A DNA stretch of 64,000 bases from Pedobacter sp. FW305-3-2-15-E-R2A2 (GCF_038446955.1 NZ_CP151803.1:6882001-6946000), one strand, 5' to 3'. Positions 27,118-36,164 are shown, counted from the first letter of the stretch. The notes: generated by a model not told the origin, from the sequence alone. Numbers and translations are program-made.

Positions 27118-28056
27118 ATGGACTATACATCTTACATTTTCGTATTCATTGTTCTTGTTGTTCTGGTCAGTTCTTTTGTCACGGTAAAACAGGGAACGAT
27201 CGCCGTGATCACCATCTTTGGTAAATACCGGCGCCTGCTAAGACCGGGACTTAGCTTAAAGATTCCCTTGGTGGAAAACATTCATTCCAGAATTTCGATT
27301 CAGAATCGCTCTGTGGAACTTTCTTTCCAGGCCGTAACACAGGATCAGGCAAACGTGTATTTCAAGGCCATGCTGCTTTATTCAGTACTTAACCATGATG
27401 AAGAAACCATTAAGAATGTCGCTTTTAAGTTTGTAGACTCTACCAACCTGATGCAGGCCTTGATCCGTACGATTGAAGGATCGATTCGCGCCTATGTAGC
27501 GACTCAGCGTCAGGCCAATGTTTTGGCGCAAAGAAATGAAATCGTTGACCATGTAAAGCATCAGATTGATCAGGTACTGGAAAGTTGGGGTTATCACCTT
27601 CAGGATTTGCAGTTGAACGACATCACCTTTGATGAGGAGATCATGCGTTCCATGAGCAGAGTGGTGGCCTCAAACAATTTAAAAGCCGCAGCAGAGAATG
27701 AAGGTCAGGCCTTATTGATCACTAAAACAAAGGGAGCGGAAGCTGATGGTAATGCCATTAAAATTGCCGCAGCTGCAGAAAGAGAAGCAGCCCAGTTGCG
27801 CGGCCAGGGGATTGCCTTATTCCGCGCAGAAGTTGCACACGGCATGACTAAAGCAGCGCAAGAAATGGAGGAAGCGAACCTTGATATTTCCGTGATCCTC
27901 TTCACGATGTGGACAGAATCTATTAAACATTTTGCGGAGAACAGCGATGGCAATGTGGTATTCCTTGATGGTTCTACAGAGGGAATGAATAAGACCATGA
28001 AAGAAATGATGGCCATGCAAATTCAGAAGAACCGGGACGATAAGCCTGCAAAATAA
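27118..28056 (+). CDS. SPFH/band-7 membrane protein
   Basis: 312 residues. N-terminal membrane anchor (about 5-22), then the SPFH domain (VKQGTIAVITIFGKYRRLLRPGL, about 25-200) and a helical coiled segment rich in Ala/Glu (AEREAAQLRGQGIALFRAEVAHG). Stomatin/slipin relatives oligomerise at membranes and organise microdomains or proteases. No adjacent NfeD-type partner is seen, which would be usual for some family members. A strong terminator follows. Confidence 0.9.
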   Translation: MDYTSYIFVFIVLVVLVSSFVTVKQGTIAVITIFGKYRRLLRPGLSLKIPLVENIHSRISIQNRSVELSFQAVTQDQANVYFKAMLLYSVLNHDEETIKNVAFKFVDSTNLMQALIRTIEGSIRAYVATQRQANVLAQRNEIVDHVKHQIDQVLESWGYHLQDLQLNDITFDEEIMRSMSRVVASNNLKAAAENEGQALLITKTKGAEADGNAIKIAAAAEREAAQLRGQGIALFRAEVAHGMTKAAQEMEEANLDISVILFTMWTESIKHFAENSDGNVVFLDGSTEGMNKTMKEMMAMQIQKNRDDKPAK

Positions 28057-28073
28057 GCAAATAATAAAGACAT

Positions 28074-28108
28074 AAAAAAAGAGTTCATCAGATGATGAAC
28101 TCTTTTTT
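28074..28108. terminator. Bidirectional terminator between SPFH and S41 genes
   Basis: GAGTTCATCA (28081-28090) pairs with TGATGAACTC (28093-28102), flanked by A-run and T-run, so it works for both converging transcripts. Confidence 0.92.
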
Positions 28109-28141
28109 TATGTCTGAACTCCTGCTCAGTCTTGAATTTAT

Positions 28142-30337
28142 TTAGTTAAATCCGCCTTTCACTTTCACCAATTCTGCTTTATTGGGATTGGTAAATCTCA
28201 TTAAATCTGCCATTATCTGTAAGCTTTCATCTTCAATGAAATCAAAGTTTTCTTCTTTCTTGATCTTATCTCCTTTTTTTACAGGAGCCAAACCTTTAGC
28301 TACCCTTAGCTGATTAATTCTGGCAAGAGATTTCATCTCCAGGCTATCACGTTCGGCTTTCAATTTCGTTTCATTTAACGTTACTGATACTTCTCCTTCA
28401 CGTTTTTTAACATCAGCAATATCTTGTTCCAATGTTTTATAATCTAATGAATTCGCCATTCTTGCCTGATGGAGTTTCATCAATTCCGGTTTCAATGGAT
28501 TCAGATCCGCTACCACTTTAAAATTAGATCGTTGTACTTCATCCCAAGGCAAGGCCGAAGGCTCGGTATCTTCTCCAATTTTATTCAAAGGGTAAAGCGA
28601 AGGGAACTGAATATCAGGCATTACCCCTTTATGTTGCGTACTGCTTCCGGTTACACGATAAAATTTAGCCATCGTTAAGTTGATCTGTCCCAACTGAACA
28701 GGCGCACCATTTTTGCCGTCAACGGTTTTAATTGTTGTCTTCGCGTCCTTGCTGACTAAAGCAGCAATTCTTTGTAAAATAGAAGGGTTTACCAGTCTGT
28801 TTAGGTCTATTGAGGATTGCACAGTTCCTTTACCATAAGTCTGTGTTCCCATGATTATTCCTCTTCCATAATCCTGAATAGCACCTGCAAAGATCTCAGA
28901 AGCAGAAGCACTCAAACGATCTACCATCACTCCAAAAGGACCGCTCCAGGCAACACCTGCGTTGGTATCCTCACTCACCTCAACACTGTTCTTAATATCT
29001 TTGACCTGTACTACCGGTCCTTTATCAATAAATAAACCCGTCAGATCGATTGCTTCTACCAATGAACCACCACCATTGGCACGTAAGTCCATTACAATCG
29101 CATCTACTTTATCTTTATTCTTTAAGGTATCAATCAGTAGCTTCACATCACGGGTCGTGCTTTTATAGTTGGGATCACCAGCATTGGCTGCTTTAAAATC
29201 TGCATAAAAAGCAGGAACTCTAATAATTCCAATTTTATAAGATTTGCCATCCGACTGAATTGTTTTTACCGATTTTTTGGCAGACTGGTCTTCCATCACA
29301 ATCCGTTCCCTTGTCAATTCTATGATGACAGGCTTAGAAGATAGATCACGCCCTACCGGGATAATTTTCAATCTTACTTTAGTTCCTTTAGGTCCTTTTA
29401 TCTTAGCAACGGAATTGTCAATTCTCCATCCGATGATGTCTTCAAATTCACCAGCACCTTGCGCTACCCCCACAATCCTGTCGCCGGCACTTAAAAGCTT
29501 ACTTTTGAAAGCAGGTCCACCCGGAATGATTTCTTCAATTTTAAGAATATCATTCTCTTGTCTCAGTCTTGCACCAATTCCCTCAAATGAACGGGCCATA
29601 TCTTCATTAAACTGTTGCGCATTTGCCGGATTAAAGTAGTTGGTATGAGGATCAATGGTTTCTGTAAAAGCATCCATAATCGTCTGAAATACATCCTGAT
29701 TATTTACTTTTGCCGCCTGTGATTTTAAGCTCTCGTATCTTTTAGTTAGCGTTTCCACGTTTTTTGCCGGAGTTGTTCCCGCAATTTTCAGGTTAACAAG
29801 GTCGTATTTCACCTTCTTTTTCCAAACATCATTAAGTTCTGCAACAGAGCTGATCCATGGCATTTTCTCCCTGTCAAACACATAAGCATCATCCTGAGTA
29901 AAATCATACTTAGTCTTTACCTGTGAAAGTGTATAAGTAAGCCATTCATTATATCGTTTTAGATATACATTAAAAATGTAGAAAGGTGCACTTAGATCAC
30001 CATTTCTGAAGTCATCATCTAATGAATTTCTAAATTGCTCAAAATCTTTAATATCAGAAGCCAGGAAATAGTACTTGTAAGGATCAAGGTCCTTTATGTA
30101 TTTATCCAGAATCAATGAAGAAATAGAGTCATTGAGCTTTATTTTTTTATAATTGTAGTTTTCGATCAGTCCCACAACCTCTTTAACTACTAGAGCCTGT
30201 CTTTCGTCCGGCACAATATTGCTTACCCCCTTCACTAATTGTTGTGGCTTTGGGGAAGCCTGGCACGCAAGTACAGCCGCAGTAAAGGCCACCAGTAACG
30301 TTCTTTTTAACATCTCTTTGAATAATTTAAAATCCAT
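28142..30337 (-). CDS. Carboxy-terminal (tail-specific) processing protease, S41
   Basis: 731 residues from ATG 30337; ATG 30313 is an alternative that gives a lipoprotein signal ending VLAC. The 30-codon upstream extension is rejected. Domain order: N-terminal Prc helical domain, PDZ (about 235-330, GIGARLRQENDILKIEEI), S41 core with catalytic Ser in LSASASEIFAGA and Lys in TYGKGTVQS, then the C-terminal Prc domain. Degrades or trims periplasmic proteins from the C-terminus. Anchored in the envelope if the lipobox is used. Confidence 0.92.
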   Translation of the reverse strand: MDFKLFKEMLKRTLLVAFTAAVLACQASPKPQQLVKGVSNIVPDERQALVVKEVVGLIENYNYKKIKLNDSISSLILDKYIKDLDPYKYYFLASDIKDFEQFRNSLDDDFRNGDLSAPFYIFNVYLKRYNEWLTYTLSQVKTKYDFTQDDAYVFDREKMPWISSVAELNDVWKKKVKYDLVNLKIAGTTPAKNVETLTKRYESLKSQAAKVNNQDVFQTIMDAFTETIDPHTNYFNPANAQQFNEDMARSFEGIGARLRQENDILKIEEIIPGGPAFKSKLLSAGDRIVGVAQGAGEFEDIIGWRIDNSVAKIKGPKGTKVRLKIIPVGRDLSSKPVIIELTRERIVMEDQSAKKSVKTIQSDGKSYKIGIIRVPAFYADFKAANAGDPNYKSTTRDVKLLIDTLKNKDKVDAIVMDLRANGGGSLVEAIDLTGLFIDKGPVVQVKDIKNSVEVSEDTNAGVAWSGPFGVMVDRLSASASEIFAGAIQDYGRGIIMGTQTYGKGTVQSSIDLNRLVNPSILQRIAALVSKDAKTTIKTVDGKNGAPVQLGQINLTMAKFYRVTGSSTQHKGVMPDIQFPSLYPLNKIGEDTEPSALPWDEVQRSNFKVVADLNPLKPELMKLHQARMANSLDYKTLEQDIADVKKREGEVSVTLNETKLKAERDSLEMKSLARINQLRVAKGLAPVKKGDKIKKEENFDFIEDESLQIMADLMRFTNPNKAELVKVKGGFN

Positions 30338-30380
30338 TTTGTAATGCACAACTAATATGATACCAATATCACTAATAAAC

Positions 30381-30414
30381 AGAAAAGAGACAGTAATATT
30401 ACCGTCTCTTTTCT
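30381..30414 (-). terminator. Hairpin downstream of the TPR gene
   Basis: AGAAAAGAGAC (30381-30391) pairs perfectly with GTCTCTTTTCT (30404-30414), and the loop itself contains GTAAT/ATTAC. It probably ends the cyanophycinase-peptidase-TPR transcript. Confidence 0.7.
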
Positions 30415-30486
30415 GTAAACTTATCAAAAGTAATTAAAAATTCTATACAAAAAACAATAGGTCCAGGATAATTTTACAGCCTCTAC

Positions 30487-31170
30487 CTACGACTTCTTAA
30501 CCGTTAGTTTAGAAGGAATTAAGGATTTTACTTCCTTAATTTTATTTTTAAATTGAGTTGTATTTGATGATTTGGCCAATAATTCAGCTCTGTTAATATC
30601 TCTTAAAGCAAGGGCGTATTCCTTTTTCTTGATTTTTACCTGAGCGATCCCCAGAACAGATTCAATATAAGCGTTATTGTTATTTACCTGCTTCGCAAGA
30701 ATGCCTTGCTGCGTATAAAACCATAAGGACTGTGTCAGTTTATTTGCGGCAAAATAAATCCTTCCCAATTGATAGTAAGATTCCATTTGCCCCGTTTTAC
30801 TTCCGATACGGGAATAGTTCTTTAATGCAACATTCAGGATCACCTGTTCTGCTTCTCCGTAATGGCTCATCAGAAAATGAACATTTCCTAACCTTAACAA
30901 TGCTTCCCCATAGCGGACAAAAAGTTTAGAGCTGTTATATTCAAATGCTGCTTTACCAAATAAAGTAAGGGCATCGTTCAAATCCCCTCTTTTTTCATTT
31001 TTTACGGCCTCAGCGAAATAGGTATTTCCATCTGCTTCTTCCAGACTGGAAGTTACAATATTTATCGCTCCGCCGGTCACCGGAGGCTCTTGCGGTAGAA
31101 AAGTATTGGTTTGTGTCATCGCCCTCCCTGAAAATAACAGGCAAATGATTACTAAACAAATTTTGTTCAT
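30487..31170 (-). CDS. Secreted TPR-repeat protein
   Basis: 227 residues from ATG 31170. Sec signal peptide (MNKICLVIICLLFSGRAMTQ), then a helical body with about four TPR-like pairs (GDLNDALTLFGKAAFEY, HYGEAEQVILNVALKNY, YYQLGRIYFAANKLTQSLWFY, KKEYALALRDINRAELLAK). No catalytic motif. It starts 20 bases after the isoaspartyl peptidase stop, so it may be the third gene of the cyanophycin-breakdown operon, although a promoter-like box overlaps that stop. Likely a protein-interaction module in the periplasm. Confidence 0.82.
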   Translation of the reverse strand: MNKICLVIICLLFSGRAMTQTNTFLPQEPPVTGGAINIVTSSLEEADGNTYFAEAVKNEKRGDLNDALTLFGKAAFEYNSSKLFVRYGEALLRLGNVHFLMSHYGEAEQVILNVALKNYSRIGSKTGQMESYYQLGRIYFAANKLTQSLWFYTQQGILAKQVNNNNAYIESVLGIAQVKIKKKEYALALRDINRAELLAKSSNTTQFKNKIKEVKSLIPSKLTVKKS

Positions 31171-31185
31171 CCGATAAAGATATAA

Positions 31186-31193
31186 CAAATTTA
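31186..31193 (-). promoter_or_regulatory. -7-like element TAAATTTG overlapping upstream stop codon
   Basis: TAnnTTTG match on the minus strand containing the TAA stop of the peptidase gene and lying 15 bases before the TPR gene ATG. It may be an internal promoter; partly constrained by coding, so uncertain. Confidence 0.35.
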
Positions 31194-32033
31194 GTTAAAC
31201 ACCTGTAAACTACCGTCAAAAGAAGCCCAGACCATATATGGATGGGAGTCAGTATGATAAACCTCCCCTTTAGAAGAGATTCCGATTACCCCTGCAAAAC
31301 CATCAAAAGTTTTTAATTCCGCGAAGGATTTATCACTTGCATCTTTTAATGTAAATCCATCTGTAACACGGGTTACAATCTTTGCAGCAAGCGCCGTACT
31401 TACAATATCTTCACCAACTCCGGTACAGGAAATACCTGCATGTTCGTTTGCAAAATTTCCTGCAACTGTAGCGGAATCGCTCACGCGACAAGGAATTTCA
31501 AATCCTTTTCCTCCGGTGGAAGTTGCTGCAGCCAGGTTTCCATCCGCATCCAGCGCAACACAGCCAACAGTGCCTATCCTGCTGGACTGAGCCAATTTCT
31601 GTTCGTATTCCTGTTGTCTCTGTGGAATAATCGGGTCGAAAAAGTTAAAGTTACGGTCACGCGCAAACTTTAAAGCTCCCTCTCCACTAAGGACTTTATC
31701 GTCATAGCTCAGCAGCTGCCCGGCAACCTGAATTGGGTTTCTGACATTTTCAATATTGATTACGCCGCTAAATTTCTGACTTTTACCATCCATCAATGAA
31801 GCACTTAGCCGTATCTTCCCATCACTTTGAATCTGAGATCCCAGTCCGGCGTTAAATAATTCATTATCTTCCAGCAGACTAACTGCATAAATAACAGTCT
31901 CTAATGCAGTATGTATCTGTAAATAGGCATGAGATTGGCTCACGATTGCCGATAAGGCATCTTGTTTTGCCTTTTTAGTCTCCTGATTGGTTCCGGACTC
32001 ACTAAAAAATCCACCGTGAATGATTATTTTCAT
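31191..32033 (-). CDS. Isoaspartyl peptidase / L-asparaginase (Ntn hydrolase)
   Basis: 280 residues. Plant-type asparaginase family: N-terminal IIIHGG, NAGLGSQIQSDG, and autocleavage/nucleophile Thr155 in GTVGCVALDADGNLAAATSTGG. The proenzyme splits before Thr to form alpha and beta chains. These enzymes hydrolyse beta-aspartyl dipeptides. It begins 4 bases after the cyanophycinase stop, so the natural substrate is probably beta-Asp-Arg released from cyanophycin, giving Asp and Arg. No signal peptide: cytoplasmic. Somewhat shorter than the 300-plus of many homologues. Confidence 0.92.
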   Translation of the reverse strand: MKIIIHGGFFSESGTNQETKKAKQDALSAIVSQSHAYLQIHTALETVIYAVSLLEDNELFNAGLGSQIQSDGKIRLSASLMDGKSQKFSGVINIENVRNPIQVAGQLLSYDDKVLSGEGALKFARDRNFNFFDPIIPQRQQEYEQKLAQSSRIGTVGCVALDADGNLAAATSTGGKGFEIPCRVSDSATVAGNFANEHAGISCTGVGEDIVSTALAAKIVTRVTDGFTLKDASDKSFAELKTFDGFAGVIGISSKGEVYHTDSHPYMVWASFDGSLQVFN

Positions 32034-32037
32034 GGGT

Positions 32038-32913
32038 TTAATCTATTGGAACAACCTTTGGATGATGAATGGTTAGTTTATGTGCCGTAAGGTCATAAAT
32101 ATCGCCATCACACATCACATGAACGGTCATATTGTTAATAGAAACGGGTTGCCCCATATCTACATCAGTAAGGTTCGTATCGGCCATATTTCTGCCATCC
32201 ACCAGGATCACCATTCCGGAACCTATGGCTTCCATAATGTTACCGTTCGAAATGTACAACCCTGTATCTTCGCCAAGCCCAATCCCAAGAATTCCAGGAT
32301 TACTTGCCGTAGCATATAAAAGCCGTCCTATCCTACCGCGTTGTACAAAATGGGTATCTACAATCACGCCATCAATAAAGCCCAGCCCACCTGTAATTTT
32401 AACTTCCCCTTTGAGCAAAGCGTCCTTACTGCTTCCCTGATAGATCATATTTTTAGAACTGGCAGCAGCCCCGGCAGAAGTCCCGGCAATCACAACCGGT
32501 TCATCCTGGTATTTATCCAAAAGAATCTGATGAATAGCGGTACCACCAAATATGGACGACAAACGCAGTTGATCACCACCGGTAAAAACGATGACATCTG
32601 CCGCCTTTACACGATCGCTGTTTTCTTCAGAATTCGCCTGCTCACGGCTATTGATATTTAAAACTCCTACATCATGGACATCCAGCTGGGCGAATGCTTT
32701 GATATACTCTTCTCCAACCCTTTCCGGAACCAGGGAGGCTGTAGTAATGATCTCGAAACGAGATGCCGTTCCCTTTAATGATTCCGTCGTAATTTTCTTT
32801 AAAATACCTCTTTCAAAAAAGTTCATATTCTGGGGCAATCCGAAAGTTGTCTCTGTGAAACTTCCTGTATTAATTGCACCACCTATAATTATTAGTTTAC
32901 CCTTTGGAGTCAT
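32038..32913 (-). CDS. cphB: Cyanophycinase
   Basis: 291 residues, peptidase S51 family. FTGGDQLRLSS (about 110-120), nucleophile Ser146 in GTSAGAA, and DTHFVQRGRIGRL with His188, all as in cyanobacterial CphB. No signal peptide, so it is the intracellular type rather than the secreted CphE type. Cuts cyanophycin to beta-Asp-Arg dipeptides. It heads the minus-strand operon with the isoaspartyl peptidase and is divergent from the cyanophycin synthetase gene, 271 bases away. Confidence 0.93.
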   Translation of the reverse strand: MTPKGKLIIIGGAINTGSFTETTFGLPQNMNFFERGILKKITTESLKGTASRFEIITTASLVPERVGEEYIKAFAQLDVHDVGVLNINSREQANSEENSDRVKAADVIVFTGGDQLRLSSIFGGTAIHQILLDKYQDEPVVIAGTSAGAAASSKNMIYQGSSKDALLKGEVKITGGLGFIDGVIVDTHFVQRGRIGRLLYATASNPGILGIGLGEDTGLYISNGNIMEAIGSGMVILVDGRNMADTNLTDVDMGQPVSINNMTVHVMCDGDIYDLTAHKLTIHHPKVVPID

Positions 32914-32940
32914 CTTAAATCTTTACATTTCCTATAATTC

Positions 32941-32969
32941 CAAATATATATGCATTAGCCTAATATCAA
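32941..32969 (-). promoter_or_regulatory. Promoter (-7 TATATTTG, -33 TTG) of cphB operon
   Basis: On the minus strand TTG at 32967-32969, 18-base spacer, then TATATTTG at 32941-32948. The start of cphB is 27 bases downstream. For cphA on the other strand I find no perfect TAnnTTTG in the 271-bp gap. Confidence 0.6.
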
Positions 32970-33184
32970 GGAATTTTTTATCAATATTATACCCTTATTA
33001 ACAATTTTCTGCAGAATTATCCCCCCTCAATTCCTTGCTTAAAATATATTCCTAACATTTAATGGGCCAATAGTGGAACTTTCGAAAAATATTTATACTT
33101 TAATCTCTCCATTGACCTTATCAAATTAGCTACTAACAAGTTCCCGTAATATGGTCACTACCAACACAAAATAATCAATCTAGA

Positions 33185-35800
33185 ATGAAAATATTAGGCA
33201 TACAGGTGCTACGCGGACCAAATATATGGTCTATCAACAGAAAAAAGTTAATTCAAATGCGCCTTGACCTGGAGGAGATGGAGCAAAATCCAACCAATGT
33301 AATTGATGGATTTGCAGAAAGGATTGAAAAGTTAATACCAAGTCTATATACGCATCGTTGTTCAAAAGGTGCACCCGGAGGATTTCTGATGAGGATACAG
33401 GAAGGCACCTGGATGGGACATGTAATCGAACATATCGCATTAGAAATTCAAACCCTTGCAGGAATGGATACCGGCTTTGGCAGGACACGGCAAACGAAAA
33501 CTGACGGCATTTATAATGTCGTATTCAGCTATCTGGAAGAAAAAGCAGGACTTTATGCCGCCGAAGCTTCGGTAAGGATTGCAGAAGCACTCATCAATGG
33601 AACGGATTATGATCTGGAACATGACATTCACCGCATGCGCGAGCTAAGAGAACTGGAGCGCCTTGGTCCAAGTACGGGCTCTATCGTTAATGAAGCCATT
33701 TCGAGACACATTCCATGGATCCGGTTGAACAAAAGTTCACTGGTACAACTGGGATATGGAAAGAATCAAGTCCGCTTCCGTGCGACGATGACTGAGAAAA
33801 CAAATTCAATCGCAGTGGACATTGCCTGCAATAAGGATGAAACAAAGAGACTTTTGCAGGACTCTGCCATCCCCGTTGCAAAAGGCGTAACCATATCCGA
33901 TCCTAATGACCTTTCCGACGCCATTAAAAAAGTAGGGTATCCACTGGTATTTAAGCCACTTGATGGAAATCATGGAAAAGGAGCGACCATCAATGTAAAA
34001 ACGGATGAAGCAGCTAAAGAAGCCTTTGAATATGCACAAAACTATTCCCGAAAAGTCATCATTGAACGCTTCATTAACGGCTATGACTTTAGAATCCTGG
34101 TAATTGATCATAAAATGGTTGCTGCAGCGCTTCGTGTTCCTGCACATGTGACCGGAAATGGCCAACTGACGATTCAGCAACTCATTGACAAAGAAAATAC
34201 AGATCCCAGACGAGGCTATGGCCATGAGAACGTATTAACGGAAATCACCGTAGACCGCGACACACTGGATCTTCTGGCAAAAAAAGAATATACACTGGAA
34301 ACCATCCCTTCGCAAGGGGAGATTGTTTACCTGAAATCTACGGCAAATTTAAGTACCGGAGGGACCTCTATTGATGTAACTGATCTTGTCCATCCACAAA
34401 ATGTCTTTATCAGTGAGCGGATATCCAGAGTCATCGGACTAGACATCTGTGGTATCGATATCATGGCAGAAAATCTGACGCAGCCCTTAACCGAAAATGG
34501 AGGAGTCGTACTCGAAGTAAACGCAGCTCCCGGTTTTAGAATGCACCTGGCCCCAAGTGAAGGCCTTCCAAGAAACGTTGCTGCTCCGGTAATTGACATG
34601 CTTTACCCTCCTGGAAAATCTGCGATAATTCCAATTATCGCCGTAACAGGAACCAACGGAAAAACGACCACAACAAGGCTAATCGCCCATATTGTTAAAA
34701 GTAACGGAACCAGGGTTGGTTTTACCACATCAGATGGGATCTATGTACAGAATACCATGTTGATGAAAGGGGATACTACCGGTCCTGTGAGTTCAGAATT
34801 TATACTAAGAGATCCAACGGTAGAATTTGCCGTTCTGGAAACCGCAAGAGGCGGAATTCTGAGGGCCGGACTCGGCTTTAACAGATGCGATATAGGAGTT
34901 ATTACTAATATTCAGGCCGACCATCTAGGCATCTCCGACATCCATACGCTTGACGATCTGGCCAGGGTAAAAGGAGTAGTTATTGGGGCGGTGAAAAGAA
35001 GTGGCTGGGGCGTTTTAAATGCAGATAATAAATACTGTATTAAAATTGCAGCCAATGCCGATTGTAATGTTGCCTACTTCAGTATGGATGAAAACAATCC
35101 TGTAATTGTGGAGCATTGTAAAAAAGGAGGAATAGCCGCCATTTATGAAAACGGCTATATCACGATCAAAAAAGGTGACTGGAAAATCAGGGTAGAGAAA
35201 GTAACTCATGTTCCATTGACCTTTGGCGGCAGTGTTGATTTTATGATTCAGAATGTACTGGCGGCAACACTAGCTACTTTCCTTTGGGGCTATAAGATTG
35301 AAGATATCCGCATGTCTTTAGAAACATTCATTCCTTCCGCAGCACAAACACCAGGCAGGATGAATACGTTCAAATTTAAGGAATTTCAAATCATGGTCGA
35401 CTTTGCACATAATCCTGATGGGTATAGTGGCATTAAGTCGTATTTAAAGACTATTGAGGCAACAGAACATGTTGGTGTCATTTCTGCTACGGGCGACAGA
35501 AGGGATTCAGACATCAGAGAAACTGCAAAAATTGCCGCTCAAATGTTCAATAAGATTATTATCTGTCAGGAGAAATACCTTCGTGGCCGAAATCAACAAG
35601 AGCTAATTGACTTACAGATTGAAGCTATTCGTGAGATTAATCCGGATATGGATATTATCATTAACAATAGCGGAGATGATTGCCTGAAATATATTATTGC
35701 GACTGCTCGTTCAGGATCATTTATTACCATTTTAAGTGATACTATAGACCAAGCGATCATTAAGGTCTCCGATTATCTTGATAAAGAATTCGGAATGTAA
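33185..35800 (+). CDS. cphA: Cyanophycin synthetase
   Basis: 871 residues, full length for CphA1. N-terminal domain (1 to about 160; LRGPNIWSINRKKLIQMRLD, FGRTRQTKTDGIYNVVF), ATP-grasp domain (about 200-470; GNHGKGATINV, LEVNAAPGFRMH) and a Mur-ligase-like domain with P-loop GTNGKTTTTRL (about 489-499) and FAHNPDGY. It adds Asp to the backbone and Arg to its side chain, using ATP, to make the nitrogen-storage polymer cyanophycin. The HxxEH site (His79, Glu82, His83), known in some CphA1 enzymes to generate primers, is intact. Divergent from cphB. Confidence 0.95.
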   Translation: MKILGIQVLRGPNIWSINRKKLIQMRLDLEEMEQNPTNVIDGFAERIEKLIPSLYTHRCSKGAPGGFLMRIQEGTWMGHVIEHIALEIQTLAGMDTGFGRTRQTKTDGIYNVVFSYLEEKAGLYAAEASVRIAEALINGTDYDLEHDIHRMRELRELERLGPSTGSIVNEAISRHIPWIRLNKSSLVQLGYGKNQVRFRATMTEKTNSIAVDIACNKDETKRLLQDSAIPVAKGVTISDPNDLSDAIKKVGYPLVFKPLDGNHGKGATINVKTDEAAKEAFEYAQNYSRKVIIERFINGYDFRILVIDHKMVAAALRVPAHVTGNGQLTIQQLIDKENTDPRRGYGHENVLTEITVDRDTLDLLAKKEYTLETIPSQGEIVYLKSTANLSTGGTSIDVTDLVHPQNVFISERISRVIGLDICGIDIMAENLTQPLTENGGVVLEVNAAPGFRMHLAPSEGLPRNVAAPVIDMLYPPGKSAIIPIIAVTGTNGKTTTTRLIAHIVKSNGTRVGFTTSDGIYVQNTMLMKGDTTGPVSSEFILRDPTVEFAVLETARGGILRAGLGFNRCDIGVITNIQADHLGISDIHTLDDLARVKGVVIGAVKRSGWGVLNADNKYCIKIAANADCNVAYFSMDENNPVIVEHCKKGGIAAIYENGYITIKKGDWKIRVEKVTHVPLTFGGSVDFMIQNVLAATLATFLWGYKIEDIRMSLETFIPSAAQTPGRMNTFKFKEFQIMVDFAHNPDGYSGIKSYLKTIEATEHVGVISATGDRRDSDIRETAKIAAQMFNKIIICQEKYLRGRNQQELIDLQIEAIREINPDMDIIINNSGDDCLKYIIATARSGSFITILSDTIDQAIIKVSDYLDKEFGM

Positions 35801-35822
35801 TAAGACACTTATCTTTTGAAAT

Positions 35823-35845
35823 GCCCCCATAAAGTTAAGGGGGTA
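35823..35845 (+). terminator. Probable terminator of cphA
   Basis: CCCCC (35824-35828) pairs with GGGGG (35839-35843), with flanking A/T pairs and a short T-run after. Confidence 0.65.
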
Positions 35846-35870
35846 TTTTAATTTTATAAAAGTTACTGTT

Positions 35871-36158
35871 AAAAAAGAGGCCATTACTATTCAAAGGCTG
35901 AAACCTTTGCCCTGAAGGGGGCAAAATTTCTATGCCTTTTCTTAGAACGGCTTCTTTTTTTTAGAAATCAAGGGCCAAATCACAGCTGGTCGTAAAACCG
36001 ATCACCACAATGATCAAATTAAAAATCCTGCAGGTTTACACCCCCTTTAAGAGCGGTACAAACGTGCAGGATTTTAAAAAAAGAGAAATTTCTTTGAAGA
36101 CATTCGAATATTTGCCCTTCAGCAAAGATTCGGGGATGAAAAGAGATTTCTCTTTTTT
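35871..36158. other. Three consecutive large stem-loops in convergent gap
   Basis: Gene-free gap between cphA and the DUF1543 gene. Stem A: AAAAAAGAGGCC (35871-35882) pairs with GGCTTCTTTTTT (35949-35960, one G-T), enclosing CAAAGG/CCTTTG and TTGCC/GGCAA hairpins. Stem B: AAAATCCTGCA (36022-36032) pairs perfectly with TGCAGGATTTT (36065-36075). Stem C: AAAAAAGAGAAAT (36077-36089) pairs with ATTTCTCTTTTTT (36146-36158). Stem C could serve as the terminator of the minus-strand operon. Loops of 32-66 bases are too long for ordinary terminators. Possible non-coding RNA or small mobile-repeat remnant. Confidence 0.5.
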
Positions 36159-36164
36159 AAAGTC

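Noticed and set aside
29277-29639. 120-codon frame antisense to the S41 protease
   Set aside because: The protease frame has strong domain evidence; the antisense product shows no family pattern.
32591-33001. 136-codon plus-strand frame over the cphB start
   Set aside because: Antisense to a clearly conserved enzyme and running into the promoter region, without recognisable features.
33185-35800. Reading cphA as a peptidoglycan Mur ligase
   Set aside because: The Mur-like C-terminus is shared, but the cyanophycin-specific N-terminal and ATP-grasp domains and the adjacent cyanophycinase decide for CphA.
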